Position numbers and translations under genes: made by a program. Below are positions 20,988 through 30,875 of a DNA stretch of 64,000 nucleotides, in pieces. The DNA comes from Paraphysomonas bandaiensis (Eukaryota; Chrysophyceae). The notes beneath the pieces were generated by a model. That model was given only the letters and a program-made list of their open reading frames with translations. It was not told where the DNA came from and ran no database searches. Where the stretch lies: contig CBFFRP010000376.1 in the NCBI GenBank assembly GCA_965644295.1, positions 1 through 64,000 on the forward strand, given 5' to 3'. The first letter of the stretch is position 1. Each line of letters starts with the position of its first letter.

Positions 20988-21962
20988 ATGAAGCCATATG
21001 CACTTTTTGTGCTTCTACTGATAGTTATGTTGCTGTATCTTTTTTACTATGAAGACATGACCGATGCAGTGCATCATGTCTCATGGAGTGGCAGCAACTC
21101 CATTGAAGCTCTAAAGCCCAAATTATTGATCCTCCCCAAGAAGAATCTCACGTCTATATGGTGGATGCATATCCAAAAAACATCAAGCTGGATCGGTGAT
21201 TTTCTCTTGATATGGAATTGTCCGGATCTGAGACCTCTGTACCTTGAACACTATTCGTCCAACAGCTCCAAATTACACTTTTTCCACGACAGAGTTCCAA
21301 ACGGATACCAGTTCCCGGGGTGTCGAATTCCTTTTGTAGCTGGACTATGGCCGTATAATTATCACCACTCATACAAGGACTATGGCATTTTTCGAGGTAG
21401 ACGAACCCTGAATGGGAGCGTTGTAACAGTATTTCGTCGTCCTGTGGACCGCGTGATATCTGCCTTTCTCTTCCGCAATGTTATGTTACCCAATGGATAT
21501 CCAAAAGCGAATAGAAGCGAGGTTAAGTTGAAAATTTTAAGATCCGCACATCCCATATATTCGTATGCCACGATGAGAGGTATACCATCTTGTCAGACGA
21601 AAATGGTGATGGGCTATAAATGCGGGGAGGACATTCTTTTCACTGAAGAAGATTTGGAAGAGGTTAAACGAAGAATTGCTAATGATTTTGCTTTCATTGG
21701 TCTCACGGAGGAGTCTAAAGCTACATACGAATTGTTTCAAGCAATGTTTGGCGTACAGCATCTTCCTTCTCCACTACCTTATGCAATGATGTACAGAAAG
21801 AATAGTGCGAGTTCGATTGAGTTGGTTGGGAACCTAACCCGTCAGTTGCGAAATCTTGGGTGGACAGACCCTTTCGATGAGTCGTTATATGAAGAGGCCC
21901 AACGGATATTTTATTCGCGTTGTGTTCTGTATAATGTCTCCACTTTGACACAATACTTTTAG
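20988..21962 (+). CDS. type II membrane sulfotransferase-like protein
   Basis: This single exon encodes 324 residues. I chose the ATG at 20988; the open frame extends 18 nt further up only to a TTG. Residues 4-20 (YALFVLLLIVMLLYLFYY) form a signal anchor, placing the rest in the Golgi lumen. MHIQKTSSW fits the 5'-phosphosulfate loop (HxxKT), and VVTVFRRPVDRVISAFLFR fits the 3'-phosphate loop (RxPxxRxxS) of PAPS-dependent carbohydrate sulfotransferases. Several N-glycosylation sequons are present (NLTS, NRSE, NLTR, NVST). The family normally has HIPKTGGT; here two Ser replace the Gly pair, so activity is not certain. The acceptor sugar cannot be inferred. Confidence 0.82.
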   Translation: MKPYALFVLLLIVMLLYLFYYEDMTDAVHHVSWSGSNSIEALKPKLLILPKKNLTSIWWMHIQKTSSWIGDFLLIWNCPDLRPLYLEHYSSNSSKLHFFHDRVPNGYQFPGCRIPFVAGLWPYNYHHSYKDYGIFRGRRTLNGSVVTVFRRPVDRVISAFLFRNVMLPNGYPKANRSEVKLKILRSAHPIYSYATMRGIPSCQTKMVMGYKCGEDILFTEEDLEEVKRRIANDFAFIGLTEESKATYELFQAMFGVQHLPSPLPYAMMYRKNSASSIELVGNLTRQLRNLGWTDPFDESLYEEAQRIFYSRCVLYNVSTLTQYF

Positions 21963-22130
21963 TGCTGAGGTGAATATAATATTTGTTTGGAAATAGATAC
22001 GTGCGCGTATGCGTTATGCAGTGTGCAGTACAGTTTTTTGTCGATGTTTTAGATGCGTCCTCTGTTTTCCTGTGTAACGTTAAAATTATGATCCCCGAAT
22101 GATGTGATTATTATAAGAACAGTAGTGCCG
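21963..22130. other. short intergenic stretch before the copia element
   Basis: Holds the presumed 3' UTR of the sulfotransferase gene. Nothing else is recognised. Confidence 0.5.
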
Positions 22131-22135
22131 TAGTG

Positions 22136-22393
22136 AAATAAGATTTAAAGTTAGTCTTAATATTTAGTAAGAATATACTTGATATTATTAGAGATAAAGA
22201 TTGAACGATAAGGCCTAATAGTATAATAGCAAGACACGTTTGAGCAGAGCGTTAGCACCACACACATGTGCGTATCTTGTACAGTCGCGTATCATGTATA
22301 GTTTGGTAATTATTCAGTCTATTTGGTATTTCATTGTATATGTGTGTTGTATTCACGCGTTAAGAGATATACGTGATTCAATGACTCCTAATA
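22136..22393 (-). repeat. 3' LTR of the copia element (258 bp)
   Basis: Direct repeat of 27506-27763. The one visible difference is TTTAAAGTTAG here against TTTAAGGTTAG in the other copy. Confidence 0.95.
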
Positions 22394-22558
22394 CTCCCCC
22401 TCAATGAAATAATCATATGGCGTATACATAGATATATGGATATAGGTGTATATATTTGGAGATAGTTCTACTGAGGGTAAAACCCACGAGTGCAATCACA
22501 GATTGTGGATTACACTGATGTCAACATACAGCGTACTCGTGGGAAACTCCGTAGATCT
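22394..22558 (-). other. copia 3' untranslated region with polypurine tract
   Basis: On the minus strand TTGAGGGGGAG ends exactly at the LTR boundary. The segment also holds an inverted pair CCCACGAGT/ACTCGTGGG (about 22481-22542), which may fold into a hairpin. Confidence 0.8.
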
Positions 22559-25500
22559 CTAAGTCATCCATCGTGGTCTCTTGGTTGAGTTCTCTGCCGG
22601 TGGGATAGATACTTTTGTTCTTTTATTACTAGCAGGTATGTTGATACCTCCCCCCCCCATTAGTGAATCCCGCAATCTGTGAAACGTGTTTGATGTGAGG
22701 GGTTTAGTTAGAATGTCGGCCAGCATCTCGTTTGTAGGCATGTAATCAACAATAATAGAGTGCGATGCGACTTGTTCTCTTATGAAGTGATATCTGATGG
22801 CAATATGTTTTGTTCGTCGGTGGTGTACGGGGTTTAGGCATAGTTGAATTGCACCTTTGTTGTCACACCATATGGTTGTTGAGTATGGCATGTGGAAGCC
22901 CAATTCCGAGAGTAGTGACCGTAGCCAAATAGCTTCTTGACATGCTGTTGATAGTGCCATGTACTCCGCTTCTGTAGAGGATAGAGCTACAGTGGTCTGG
23001 AGTCGTGATTGCCAGGAAATGAGACAATTTCCAATAAAGAAGCAAAACGCTGTGGTCGACCTGCGAGTTAAGTTACAGCGTGCCCAATCACTGTCAGCGA
23101 ATCCAGTTAAAGTAACAGACTTCCCGGAGTACTGTAGACCTTGATCGATAGTGCCTTTGAGGTACCTAAGTATGTTTAATGCGGCTTTGCATGTAGTTAG
23201 ATTTGGATTAGTACTGAAACGAGCAAGGGTGTTTACAGCATATGCAATATCAGGTCTAGTGCACACAGCAATATACATAAGTGAACCTATGAGCTCCTTG
23301 TAAGGAAAATTTTGGACAAATTCTTGATTTTCTTGAGATAGTTGTTTCTTTTCGAGAATGTCTATATGAAAATTTGTTGTCATGGGGTGACTACGTGGCT
23401 TGCAATCTTCCATGTTGAATCTGTGGAGTAGGTTCCGTATGTATTGAGATTGATTTAGTGTCGTAGTTCGATTCTGTATATCCTGTTTGACGAATATGCC
23501 GAGGTAGTAATCTAGGAGGCCGAGATCATGAATGTCGAATTTTTCAGCTAACGAATTCTTGATTTGGATGATGTCAGTCCTACTTTTACCGGCGATAATG
23601 ATGTCATCGACGTAAACTGCCAGAATTATGGGTCGACCATTGATTGATTTCGTGAATATGCACGGGTCGGACACTAATCTGGTAAAACCACAGTCTAACA
23701 GATAATTAGTACAACATTTATACCAATTTAACCCGGACTGTTTGAGTCCGTATATACTCTTTAGAAGTCTGAGGACTTTACCGTTTGGAACATTGAGACC
23801 AGCGGGTGGATACATGTAAATTTCCTCTTGGAGGTCTGCATTGATGTAAGCAGTAGAGAAATCTACCTGGTGAAGCTCCAACCCAAGTATAGTTGCTAGT
23901 GCTATGACTGTTCTCATTGATGTGGCCTTTGCGACTGGGCTGTAGGTTTCGTTGTAGTCTTTACCCTCGACCTGGGAGAAACCTTGAGCCACTAACCTCG
24001 CCTTGAAGGTAACCTCATCTCGCTTGACCTTTACCCTAAACACGAATTTTCCCCTTATAATGTTGGAATTTGCTGGTGGTGTCGTTATCCTCCAACAGCC
24101 TTTGCTCTCTAGAGACTTGATTTCTTTGTTGATGGCTTTCAGCCATTGTTCCTTGCACCTGCCTGATAGTGCCTCGCCAACATTGTTAGGTGTGTTAGGT
24201 ACATCATTGCTACATGTGTCATTTGCATGCATAATGATGTCAACATCATTCATGTATAATGTTCTGTAACTATCATGTTTATCAGGTGTTTTGTGGTTGT
24301 ACAAATATCTTTTATCAACATCACAGTGGTATATATTATCACCGAATTTGTGTACATTCATGATTACCCTTTTCCTGGTCTGCCTCTTGCTGTGGAGACT
24401 TTTCTTTACGCAACGGCTCACCTTGTGTCGGTGGGGTGTCCTTACACCCGTAATTGTGCCATCCGGGCTTTGCCGGCTCCTGTCACCCTGGGAATTCACA
24501 GTCTTGATAGCTCGTTTGACCTTACGAGCAGGGTGATCACGCTTGTTGTCACCCCGTGCCTCCTTCGGCACTGTATTCCGCTGAGCTTCTGCTGTGCGGC
24601 GAGGCCTTGCCTCCTTTTCATTTGAGTAGGGTCCTCTCAAATGGCTGTGACTCCCGCCCCGTGTGGCGTCATGACGGCTGTCGGTTGAACTGCTCCTCCC
24701 TGGAGCTGTTCCTTCCACGGGGCATCCTGGTTCCTCTTGCGGGGGTGATACCGCGTTCTGATAACTGAAGTGCTCGGCGGTGTATCTTTCGATGTCCGCA
24801 GCGTGTATTGGGTCATTTAACTCGATGACTCGCCCTTCATTTTCTCGTGGGGCCAATCCTCTGTAAGCAGCCACGTGGCCTTTGATGACTGTGATTCTTG
24901 TCGTGATGTATTGGAGGCCATCCTGTGGATCTGTGTGGGTCATTCCAACGAGGTATTGGAAGCTCTCGGTTGTTCGATTCTCTGAATTTTCTTCTCTCAG
25001 TGATGATTCGATTTCAGCGTAGTAGTTTTCCTTGACGTCGGGGATGCACTCATTGAAAAAGACGTGACTTGAGATTACGAAGTCCTTGAGTGAAGGTACA
25101 TATATGACGTACCCTGGTCCATCTTCTCGGTATCCCATGAAGTACCCAATATGGCTATGTGGAGACCAATCGTTTCTTCTCTGAGACTTGTCTATGAATG
25201 TATGGCATTTGCAGCCCCAAATCCTGGCGTAAGATAAATCGGGGGCCTCGTCGTGGATGAACTGATACGGTGATATGAATCCCTTTGCAGTGGCGCATGG
25301 CAGGCGATTTTTCATATGCGTGACGGTGGACATAGCCTGTTCCCAGAAGTTGGGTGGTAGGCCCGAGTTGCAAATGGATGCAAGCGTTCTTTCCTTGGTC
25401 GTGCGCCATGGTCGTTCTTGTATGGGGTTGTCTTCTGGCGTGTACGGAGCGTTGAAGGTCCAGGTTGATCCTAATTTTCTCAGCAAGTTCAGTACACGAT

Positions 25501-27496
25501 GTGATACTAGCTCACGGCCACCATCAGCATGATAGTGTATTAGCCGTTTGCCTTTCGAATGCAGATAATCCACAATTTTCTGAATGCACTCAATGACAAA
25601 ATCCTCGGTTCTGTGTTTTCCATAGAATGTCCAACTGTATCTTGAAGCTGCATCGGTAGCTCCAAAGACTACGGTGTTTCCTGTGACTATTGCTGGAGGT
25701 GAAAATGGTCCAGTAAAATCAACTGCTATAAGTCCTCCAAGCTCCTGCGATCTTCTGGTTTTTGTCGGTATCATTTGCCTTGTCTCGCGCCTATGTTTCC
25801 TCCTGTGAGCCTTGCCTTGTGCGCAGCCATCACAAAGACCTTCTGGTAGCTGTGGCGAGCTCAGGTCGGATTTTGAAATAGTGATTCCTTTCACAAGATT
25901 CAACTTTAGTGCTTTTTGAATTAAGCCAATGGATGCGTGGGTCAACCTTCGATGTGCCAGGGAGATCGAGGAACCGCTTGATGTAGATGCCAAGTTGCAC
26001 TGGTCTTGGATGTAACCTAAATCGGATAATTTGATCTCGTATAGACCGTTTTGTTTCCTGGCTGTGGTTAACAAAATTCCATCGTGGTATACGCGTGCCT
26101 CGTTTGGTCCGAATATAATATTGCAGTTGGCGTCTGTTGTCAACTGGCTGATGGAAATTAAAGTCTTTGACGCGTCTGGAACTAGCCTGCACTTGCTAAT
26201 CAGTCCAAGCTTGCCGTATCCCAATGCCTGCATTTCTGATCCTGATTTGGCGGTGTAAATTGTGGTTTGATCGTAAGTGAATTCGGAGAGTAAGCTTCGT
26301 GCTGCTGTAATTGATATTGTGCAGCCAGAGTCTAGAATGCCAAATTCCTGCTTCTCGTGTTCCGTATGTAGGACGTGGTTGTCTGTGATCATCCCAGAGA
26401 ATGCACTGTAGTCATTGTCATCGTTTGGCCCCTCATCGTCATAGTCTTCCAGTCTTAAGTTCGAATCCCGATGACTGTTTCTTGGGTATTTTGATGATGT
26501 GTTCTTGGAGTGATGCCCTTTCCCTCTTTTGTCGTCGTTTCGTTTGTTTGTGGACTTCTGCATCTGTTGTATGTGTTCCCACGAGTGCTTGCACTCTGCT
26601 GCAATGTGGTTGGATCCATTGCATCTGAAGCACTTAACTTCGCGCGAGGCTCTTGTGACTTTGCTGGGCTTGTTGAATTTCTTCTGTTTTCGCTGCCCGT
26701 TGTTGTGCTTCTGCTTCTTCGGTAGACGGGGGTTAAACGGCTGTTTGCCTGTTGAGCTGTAGTTTGCGCTGTCCCGTTTGGTTTCCGTATTTTGTGATAG
26801 TAGGGAGCCTACAGTGGAATGCTCGAATGCTCTCAATCTTCTTATCAGCGTTTTATAATCATCAATTGGGTTCATTTGGAGGTTGATTGCCAGGTCCTTA
26901 TAGGTCTGGTTCTCATTTGAGACCATCCCTTGTCGTATTCTTGAAATAAGGTCTTGTTCAGAGACTTTGTGGCCATGTGTAGCGAGCTTTAATCGCAATT
27001 TTTCGACTTCGTCCAGGAATTGATTGATTGTTTGAGCTTGCTTGATTTTGATTGATTGCAGTTGGCCAATGAGGTCGGTTATCGTATCATTTGAGGTCTT
27101 GTCTTTGAAATGCTTTTCGATCTCTGACCATGCCCTTTTTCCATCTCCTTCAGGGACTGTTTCGATAATACCCTCTGCTTCCTCGTTTTGGCCAATCACC
27201 GCGCTGGATAGAAGTGACCATAGGTAATTGTTGCCCTCCTCGAAATACTGCATATTTTCGTCGTAGGCGTTTTTCCTGTATAGGTAGTCCTCTTCTGTTT
27301 CTTCCTCTTGACGTATAGGCTCCTCTGGCGCATCGTTTCTTAGGATGTATACTATCTTAGGCTTACGAAAGAACCAGGCTCTACTTTTCTTCTGCCATTT
27401 TGAGAAGTTCTTGGCGTCGAAGGGTGGCATGGAATCCTTCCTCTTGTCCGATGAGTCGGAGTCGGAGTTATCGTAACTGTTAGTCTTAGAACTCAT
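22559..27496 (-). CDS. gag-pol: copia Gag-Pol polyprotein (1,645 residues)
   Basis: One continuous frame carries, in order: a gag region with UBN2-like start (FDAKNFSKWQKKSRAWF); a CCHC knuckle CFRCNGSNHIAAEC; protease (LDSGCT); integrase zinc finger (HRRLTHAS ... CDGCAQGK); integrase core with Asp (AVDFTGP), Asp (HADGG) and Glu (NPIQERPWRT); reverse transcriptase with QVDFSTAYINADL and the canonical YVDD (AVYVDDIIIAG); and RNase H (ADSDWARC, STEAEY). The order integrase before RT defines the copia group. No gag/pol frameshift or stop is present. The ATG at 27496 lies only 9 nt from the 5' LTR edge, inside the presumed primer binding site. Confidence 0.96.
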   Translation of the reverse strand: MSSKTNSYDNSDSDSSDKRKDSMPPFDAKNFSKWQKKSRAWFFRKPKIVYILRNDAPEEPIRQEEETEEDYLYRKNAYDENMQYFEEGNNYLWSLLSSAVIGQNEEAEGIIETVPEGDGKRAWSEIEKHFKDKTSNDTITDLIGQLQSIKIKQAQTINQFLDEVEKLRLKLATHGHKVSEQDLISRIRQGMVSNENQTYKDLAINLQMNPIDDYKTLIRRLRAFEHSTVGSLLSQNTETKRDSANYSSTGKQPFNPRLPKKQKHNNGQRKQKKFNKPSKVTRASREVKCFRCNGSNHIAAECKHSWEHIQQMQKSTNKRNDDKRGKGHHSKNTSSKYPRNSHRDSNLRLEDYDDEGPNDDNDYSAFSGMITDNHVLHTEHEKQEFGILDSGCTISITAARSLLSEFTYDQTTIYTAKSGSEMQALGYGKLGLISKCRLVPDASKTLISISQLTTDANCNIIFGPNEARVYHDGILLTTARKQNGLYEIKLSDLGYIQDQCNLASTSSGSSISLAHRRLTHASIGLIQKALKLNLVKGITISKSDLSSPQLPEGLCDGCAQGKAHRRKHRRETRQMIPTKTRRSQELGGLIAVDFTGPFSPPAIVTGNTVVFGATDAASRYSWTFYGKHRTEDFVIECIQKIVDYLHSKGKRLIHYHADGGRELVSHRVLNLLRKLGSTWTFNAPYTPEDNPIQERPWRTTKERTLASICNSGLPPNFWEQAMSTVTHMKNRLPCATAKGFISPYQFIHDEAPDLSYARIWGCKCHTFIDKSQRRNDWSPHSHIGYFMGYREDGPGYVIYVPSLKDFVISSHVFFNECIPDVKENYYAEIESSLREENSENRTTESFQYLVGMTHTDPQDGLQYITTRITVIKGHVAAYRGLAPRENEGRVIELNDPIHAADIERYTAEHFSYQNAVSPPQEEPGCPVEGTAPGRSSSTDSRHDATRGGSHSHLRGPYSNEKEARPRRTAEAQRNTVPKEARGDNKRDHPARKVKRAIKTVNSQGDRSRQSPDGTITGVRTPHRHKVSRCVKKSLHSKRQTRKRVIMNVHKFGDNIYHCDVDKRYLYNHKTPDKHDSYRTLYMNDVDIIMHANDTCSNDVPNTPNNVGEALSGRCKEQWLKAINKEIKSLESKGCWRITTPPANSNIIRGKFVFRVKVKRDEVTFKARLVAQGFSQVEGKDYNETYSPVAKATSMRTVIALATILGLELHQVDFSTAYINADLQEEIYMYPPAGLNVPNGKVLRLLKSIYGLKQSGLNWYKCCTNYLLDCGFTRLVSDPCIFTKSINGRPIILAVYVDDIIIAGKSRTDIIQIKNSLAEKFDIHDLGLLDYYLGIFVKQDIQNRTTTLNQSQYIRNLLHRFNMEDCKPRSHPMTTNFHIDILEKKQLSQENQEFVQNFPYKELIGSLMYIAVCTRPDIAYAVNTLARFSTNPNLTTCKAALNILRYLKGTIDQGLQYSGKSVTLTGFADSDWARCNLTRRSTTAFCFFIGNCLISWQSRLQTTVALSSTEAEYMALSTACQEAIWLRSLLSELGFHMPYSTTIWCDNKGAIQLCLNPVHHRRTKHIAIRYHFIREQVASHSIIVDYMPTNEMLADILTKPLTSNTFHRLRDSLMGGGGINIPASNKRTKVSIPPAENSTKRPRWMT

Positions 27497-27505
27497 CCGC
27501 TGCCA
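27494..27505 (-). other. copia primer binding site overlapping the start codon
   Basis: Directly after the 5' LTR the minus strand reads TGGCAGCGGATGAG. TGG is the expected complement of a tRNA CCA end. The ATG of gag occupies its positions 10-12. The tRNA is not identified. Confidence 0.7.
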
Positions 27506-27763
27506 AAATAAGATTTAAGGTTAGTCTTAATATTTAGTAAGAATATACTTGATATTATTAGAGATAAAGATTGAACGATAAGGCCTAATAGTATAATAGC
27601 AAGACACGTTTGAGCAGAGCGTTAGCACCACACACATGTGCGTATCTTGTACAGTCGCGTATCATGTATAGTTTGGTAATTATTCAGTCTATTTGGTATT
27701 TCATTGTATATGTGTGTTGTATTCACGCGTTAAGAGATATACGTGATTCAATGACTCCTAATA
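27506..27763 (-). repeat. 5' LTR of the copia element (258 bp)
   Basis: Matches 22136-22393 except for one base. Its outer edge meets the TAGTG target duplication. Confidence 0.95.
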
Positions 27764-27768
27764 TAGTG

Positions 27769-28334
27769 CCCATTCTGTGTAACTCCAGTGTGGTGCATTA
27801 CTACAATATTTTGAGCACCTACAGAATAGAATTTCATTTAAAATTGGTTGCCTACTACGAAGGTACTCCCAGTAGTGATAGTTAGTATATACGTATACTA
27901 TTCGATTAGGGTTAGCTCTTAAATGTGTGCAAACATGTAAACGCAATGCATAAATGATATCTAACATGCATAAGAGTTGTAACCTGCGGTCAGAGTTGAA
28001 GCCTACGTCACTATTATTGCAAAGGGAATATATAGAAGAGTACTACATTAAAAGGACACGTTGGTTACTCTTTATAGGAGTTGTGGCTAGATGGCTTTTC
28101 TTATGCCTCGCTTATTATTCGCTATTTTTCGTGTGACCAAGGTGAGAGGCACCACAATTTTTTAGTTATTCAGGTATGCAGTTGCATCAAACAGACTAGA
28201 TTAGCATAAGGCAATGCACGTGGCATGCAAAATTTGTTCTTCGTGTACGAAACCACATCTACATTACCTTATGATTCGCTGTAAATAAAACAACATTGAT
28301 TGCAGTTGAATACTATACATATACACCCACAGCA
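27769..28334. other. intergenic with a telomere-like motif
   Basis: No gene is supported. TTAGGGTTAG at 27906-27915 sits in the context CTATTCGATTAGGGTTAG, which recurs at 31251-31268. Confidence 0.6.
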
Positions 28335-28859
28335 CTAGTAAGCCATTCCAAATATAGAAACCATACACACAACTCTAGCATTTGGATCTTTTCTTTTCTC
28401 TGTAGGCCACTTCACCATCACAGTGTTGTCGTTGCTTATGTCCCAGTGACAAGAATGACCAGAATGCAGTCCCGCGCCATTCTTCTGCATTACTGTGCAC
28501 GATACTGTGCAATTGTAACGCAATGATGTTGAACATAGAGAGCATACTTACCTACATACTTAAAAGGTTTATTTGTTTCTACGAGCTCTTTCGTTACTTT
28601 TCCACAAATTTCATCTACCCACCCTTGTACAAGTTTGTCGTTAAAGTTCTTATCCTTTAGTACAGATTCTATTGCCTTAAAAAAAACACCATTAACAACA
28701 ATTCAAATCAATGTCATAAACAAGGTTAAAAATCATACCTCAAAGACCACAGGCTCAATTTGTTCAGGAATGAACATCAGCTGATAGCACCGCAAGTGTG
28801 AGAGTAATGAAACACTGAGTAGGCATACTTACAGCATCTGACGTTTGTAGATCGTCCAT
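28335..28859 (-). CDS. DYNLT1: Tctex1-type dynein light chain
   Basis: Four small exons join without gaps: 28859-28833, 28780-28739, 28675-28552 and 28504-28335. They give 120 residues, close to the family's ~113. Introns are 52, 63 and 47 nt. The assembled protein has the family hallmarks: AIESVLKDKNFNDKLVQGWV, VTKELVETNKPFKY, CTVMQKNGAGLHSGHSC and the C-terminal VVCMVSIFGMAY. Tctex1 light chains bind the dynein intermediate chain and cargo, in cytoplasmic dynein and in flagellar inner-arm or IFT dynein. The acidic N-terminus is short. A small insertion (TEKRKDPNARV) enlarges the loop before the last strand. It lies head to head with the POC5-like gene, 537 nt between starts. Confidence 0.95.
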
Positions 28860-29396
28860 CGTGCCAACTAAATAAGATCGAAGTTCCTGAGTGCTCAATA
28901 GCAATAGGAATAGACCTGAGGAAAACAGAGAGCAGGCAATGTGTATTGCTTAATAGGTGATCTACAGTGTGCAGGTATCCATTTCTCACAGCATCACATC
29001 ACACTCTCATCGAGTGCTTCCAGTGCAAAAACACGCAAATAAAATCCCCCAACCGTTTTACGTGCTTACAACACCTCCGAATACAGTGAAATACAGAGTA
29101 TACAGTGCCTGGAATACGATATGGCGGCTGGGATTTTGAATTTATGGATTTCATTTTTGAAAAAATGGAGTGAGAATTTTTGTGCTGACTCCACTGCTGC
29201 TGTACATACAGTACCATACCACACTGCCGTACATGGCATAGATGTTGATGAGGATAGAATGGGAGTGCTGTTCGGCCACTGTGATATTTACGTATGAGTG
29301 TGCATGGCTGATATACCAACTCATCGCAGTTAATTTCATACGCTAAGAGATTACGTAAGTCCCGCTGCAGTCATCTTATAACTACCAGTCGCGTCA
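28860..29396. promoter_or_regulatory. divergent promoter region, dynein light chain/POC5-like
   Basis: This 537-nt gap separates the two start codons. It contains no recognisable X-box or other named site by eye. Confidence 0.4.
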
Positions 29397-30875
29397 ATGG
29401 AGTCCGACAGAAACTTGGACTCAGTTCGTATTAGTATAGACAGCATTAAGGAGATAAGAACATCATCTGACCGTGGAGGAGAAGACACGACCCCTATCAT
29501 TCGACCATGGTATAATATCAGATCCCGACAGTCCAATGATAAGTCTGATGATGAAGATGAGGACGAGGAAGACCGGGACGTAATTCAGTCGTCACCAGGA
29601 TCTGTGGGATCGACTGATGAGCATGACGAAGCGTATGGTCCAACCACTCCATCGCGTCTTCTTACAATCAGTTCAATGGATTTCGAAGATACTTTAGTTT
29701 CCCCCAGTAAAAATATGATGAAAAGTAATGCCAGAGTTCAGACTGTAGATGATGATGCAAATGATGGACTGACATTTGATGCTGATGTTTGCAATGAGTT
29801 TGAGTCTATGGAGCGTGATGTACGACAGCATGATGATATTATTACAGACTACATGAACAAATTAAACATGTCTGCACAAGCCCATCTCTCAAGCATCATT
29901 CAACGACTGTTACAGGAGAAAGATACTGCACTGCGGTCTCGAGACGAGTTCTTTACGAAGCAAATGCAAAAACAACAGGCAGTTATTGACGATTTAAATA
30001 CTGTTCTTGCTCGTACAGAGTCCCAGGTGGATATTGAACGTTTACGGTGTAACCGGTTTACACAAAAGCTTTCGGTACAGTTTACGAAGACGCAAGAGCG
30101 ATATGTTTCTATACACAGCATGAGTCGGGCATTTTCAGCTTGGCGTCAGTCAGTCCGTGAGGAAATAATAGAGAGACGGCGCGAGCGCATGGCTGACAAA
30201 GCACGGGTGCGCCACCTACTGCGGATTTCGTTCTCATGTCTATCCCGGGAAAGTGCTGAACGTCGGATGAACCGGCGATACAATGAGGCCAAGGTTCACT
30301 TCGACATCACTCTAAAGGAGCTGGTGGTGAAGTACGAAGGAGATCTTGAAAGGCTAAAAGCAGAACTAAGGGAAGCGCATACAGTTATTCAACAGGAGAG
30401 ATTGCGCCGACAACAGCTAGAAGAAGACCTCCGTCGAATGTTCTTGAAGAATATGACGGCGATGAATATGGAGGCTTTGTCCCTCTTTCAGAATCCATCT
30501 GATCAGCAGCTGGCATCTTTTGGGCCTGCTGCACAGCGTGCCTGGGAAGTGGAAGAGCTGGCCAGACAGACACGTGAACAAGAGGCATTGAGGACTGAAA
30601 TGAGAAATCAGCAACAAAATCTTAAGACCCACCACAAGGAGTTTGTTGATGACTGGCAGCACCGGCAGCACAATAGTGCTGAGAATCAGAAAGCCTCTAG
30701 CAGAGGCAGAATTGGCTTAGGTACGGCACATAATGTTAGACAGAAGCCTACAACAATGACGAGTACATCCACTGGTAAAAACGGGAAACCCAGACGCGAT
30801 TCTCCATTGCTAGAGAACGATGATGAGTGTCCGAAGCCACGGCACCCTCTGTCATCAAAAGAACTGTATCGCTAG
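29397..30875 (+). CDS. POC5: POC5-like centriolar protein
   Basis: A single open frame of 492 residues with no introns. The N-terminal ~130 residues are acidic and Ser-rich. Residues ~135-360 are almost entirely helical and coiled. They include Sfi1/centrin-binding-type segments (FSAWRQSVREEI, residues 246-257, and LLRISFSCLSRESAERR, 274-290). The diagnostic block is DLRRMFLKNMTAMNMEALSL (residues 344-363), which resembles the conserved C-terminal motif of human POC5 (a basic A/F-rich helix followed by LNLEA). POC5 is a centrin-binding protein needed to elongate centrioles. The last ~90 residues are low complexity. It is paired with a dynein light chain gene. The assignment rests on motif memory; another Sfi1-like coiled-coil protein is the alternative. 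Confidence 0.75.
   Translation: MESDRNLDSVRISIDSIKEIRTSSDRGGEDTTPIIRPWYNIRSRQSNDKSDDEDEDEEDRDVIQSSPGSVGSTDEHDEAYGPTTPSRLLTISSMDFEDTLVSPSKNMMKSNARVQTVDDDANDGLTFDADVCNEFESMERDVRQHDDIITDYMNKLNMSAQAHLSSIIQRLLQEKDTALRSRDEFFTKQMQKQQAVIDDLNTVLARTESQVDIERLRCNRFTQKLSVQFTKTQERYVSIHSMSRAFSAWRQSVREEIIERRRERMADKARVRHLLRISFSCLSRESAERRMNRRYNEAKVHFDITLKELVVKYEGDLERLKAELREAHTVIQQERLRRQQLEEDLRRMFLKNMTAMNMEALSLFQNPSDQQLASFGPAAQRAWEVEELARQTREQEALRTEMRNQQQNLKTHHKEFVDDWQHRQHNSAENQKASSRGRIGLGTAHNVRQKPTTMTSTSTGKNGKPRRDSPLLENDDECPKPRHPLSSKELYR

Larger units (their letters stand above)
22131..27768 (-). mobile_element. intact Ty1/copia retrotransposon with 5-bp target duplication
   Basis: The element (22136-27763) lies on the minus strand and is flanked on both sides by TAGTG (22131-22135 and 27764-27768). 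It has two 258-bp LTRs with one difference that I could see, a PPT, a PBS and one uninterrupted gag-pol frame. All ends agree with each other: the PPT GAGGGGGAG abuts the 3' LTR, and TGG of the PBS abuts the 5' LTR. By these boundaries the LTR starts TATTAGG and ends CTTATTT, so it lacks the usual TG...CA ends. It is probably recent and potentially autonomous. Confidence 0.95.
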
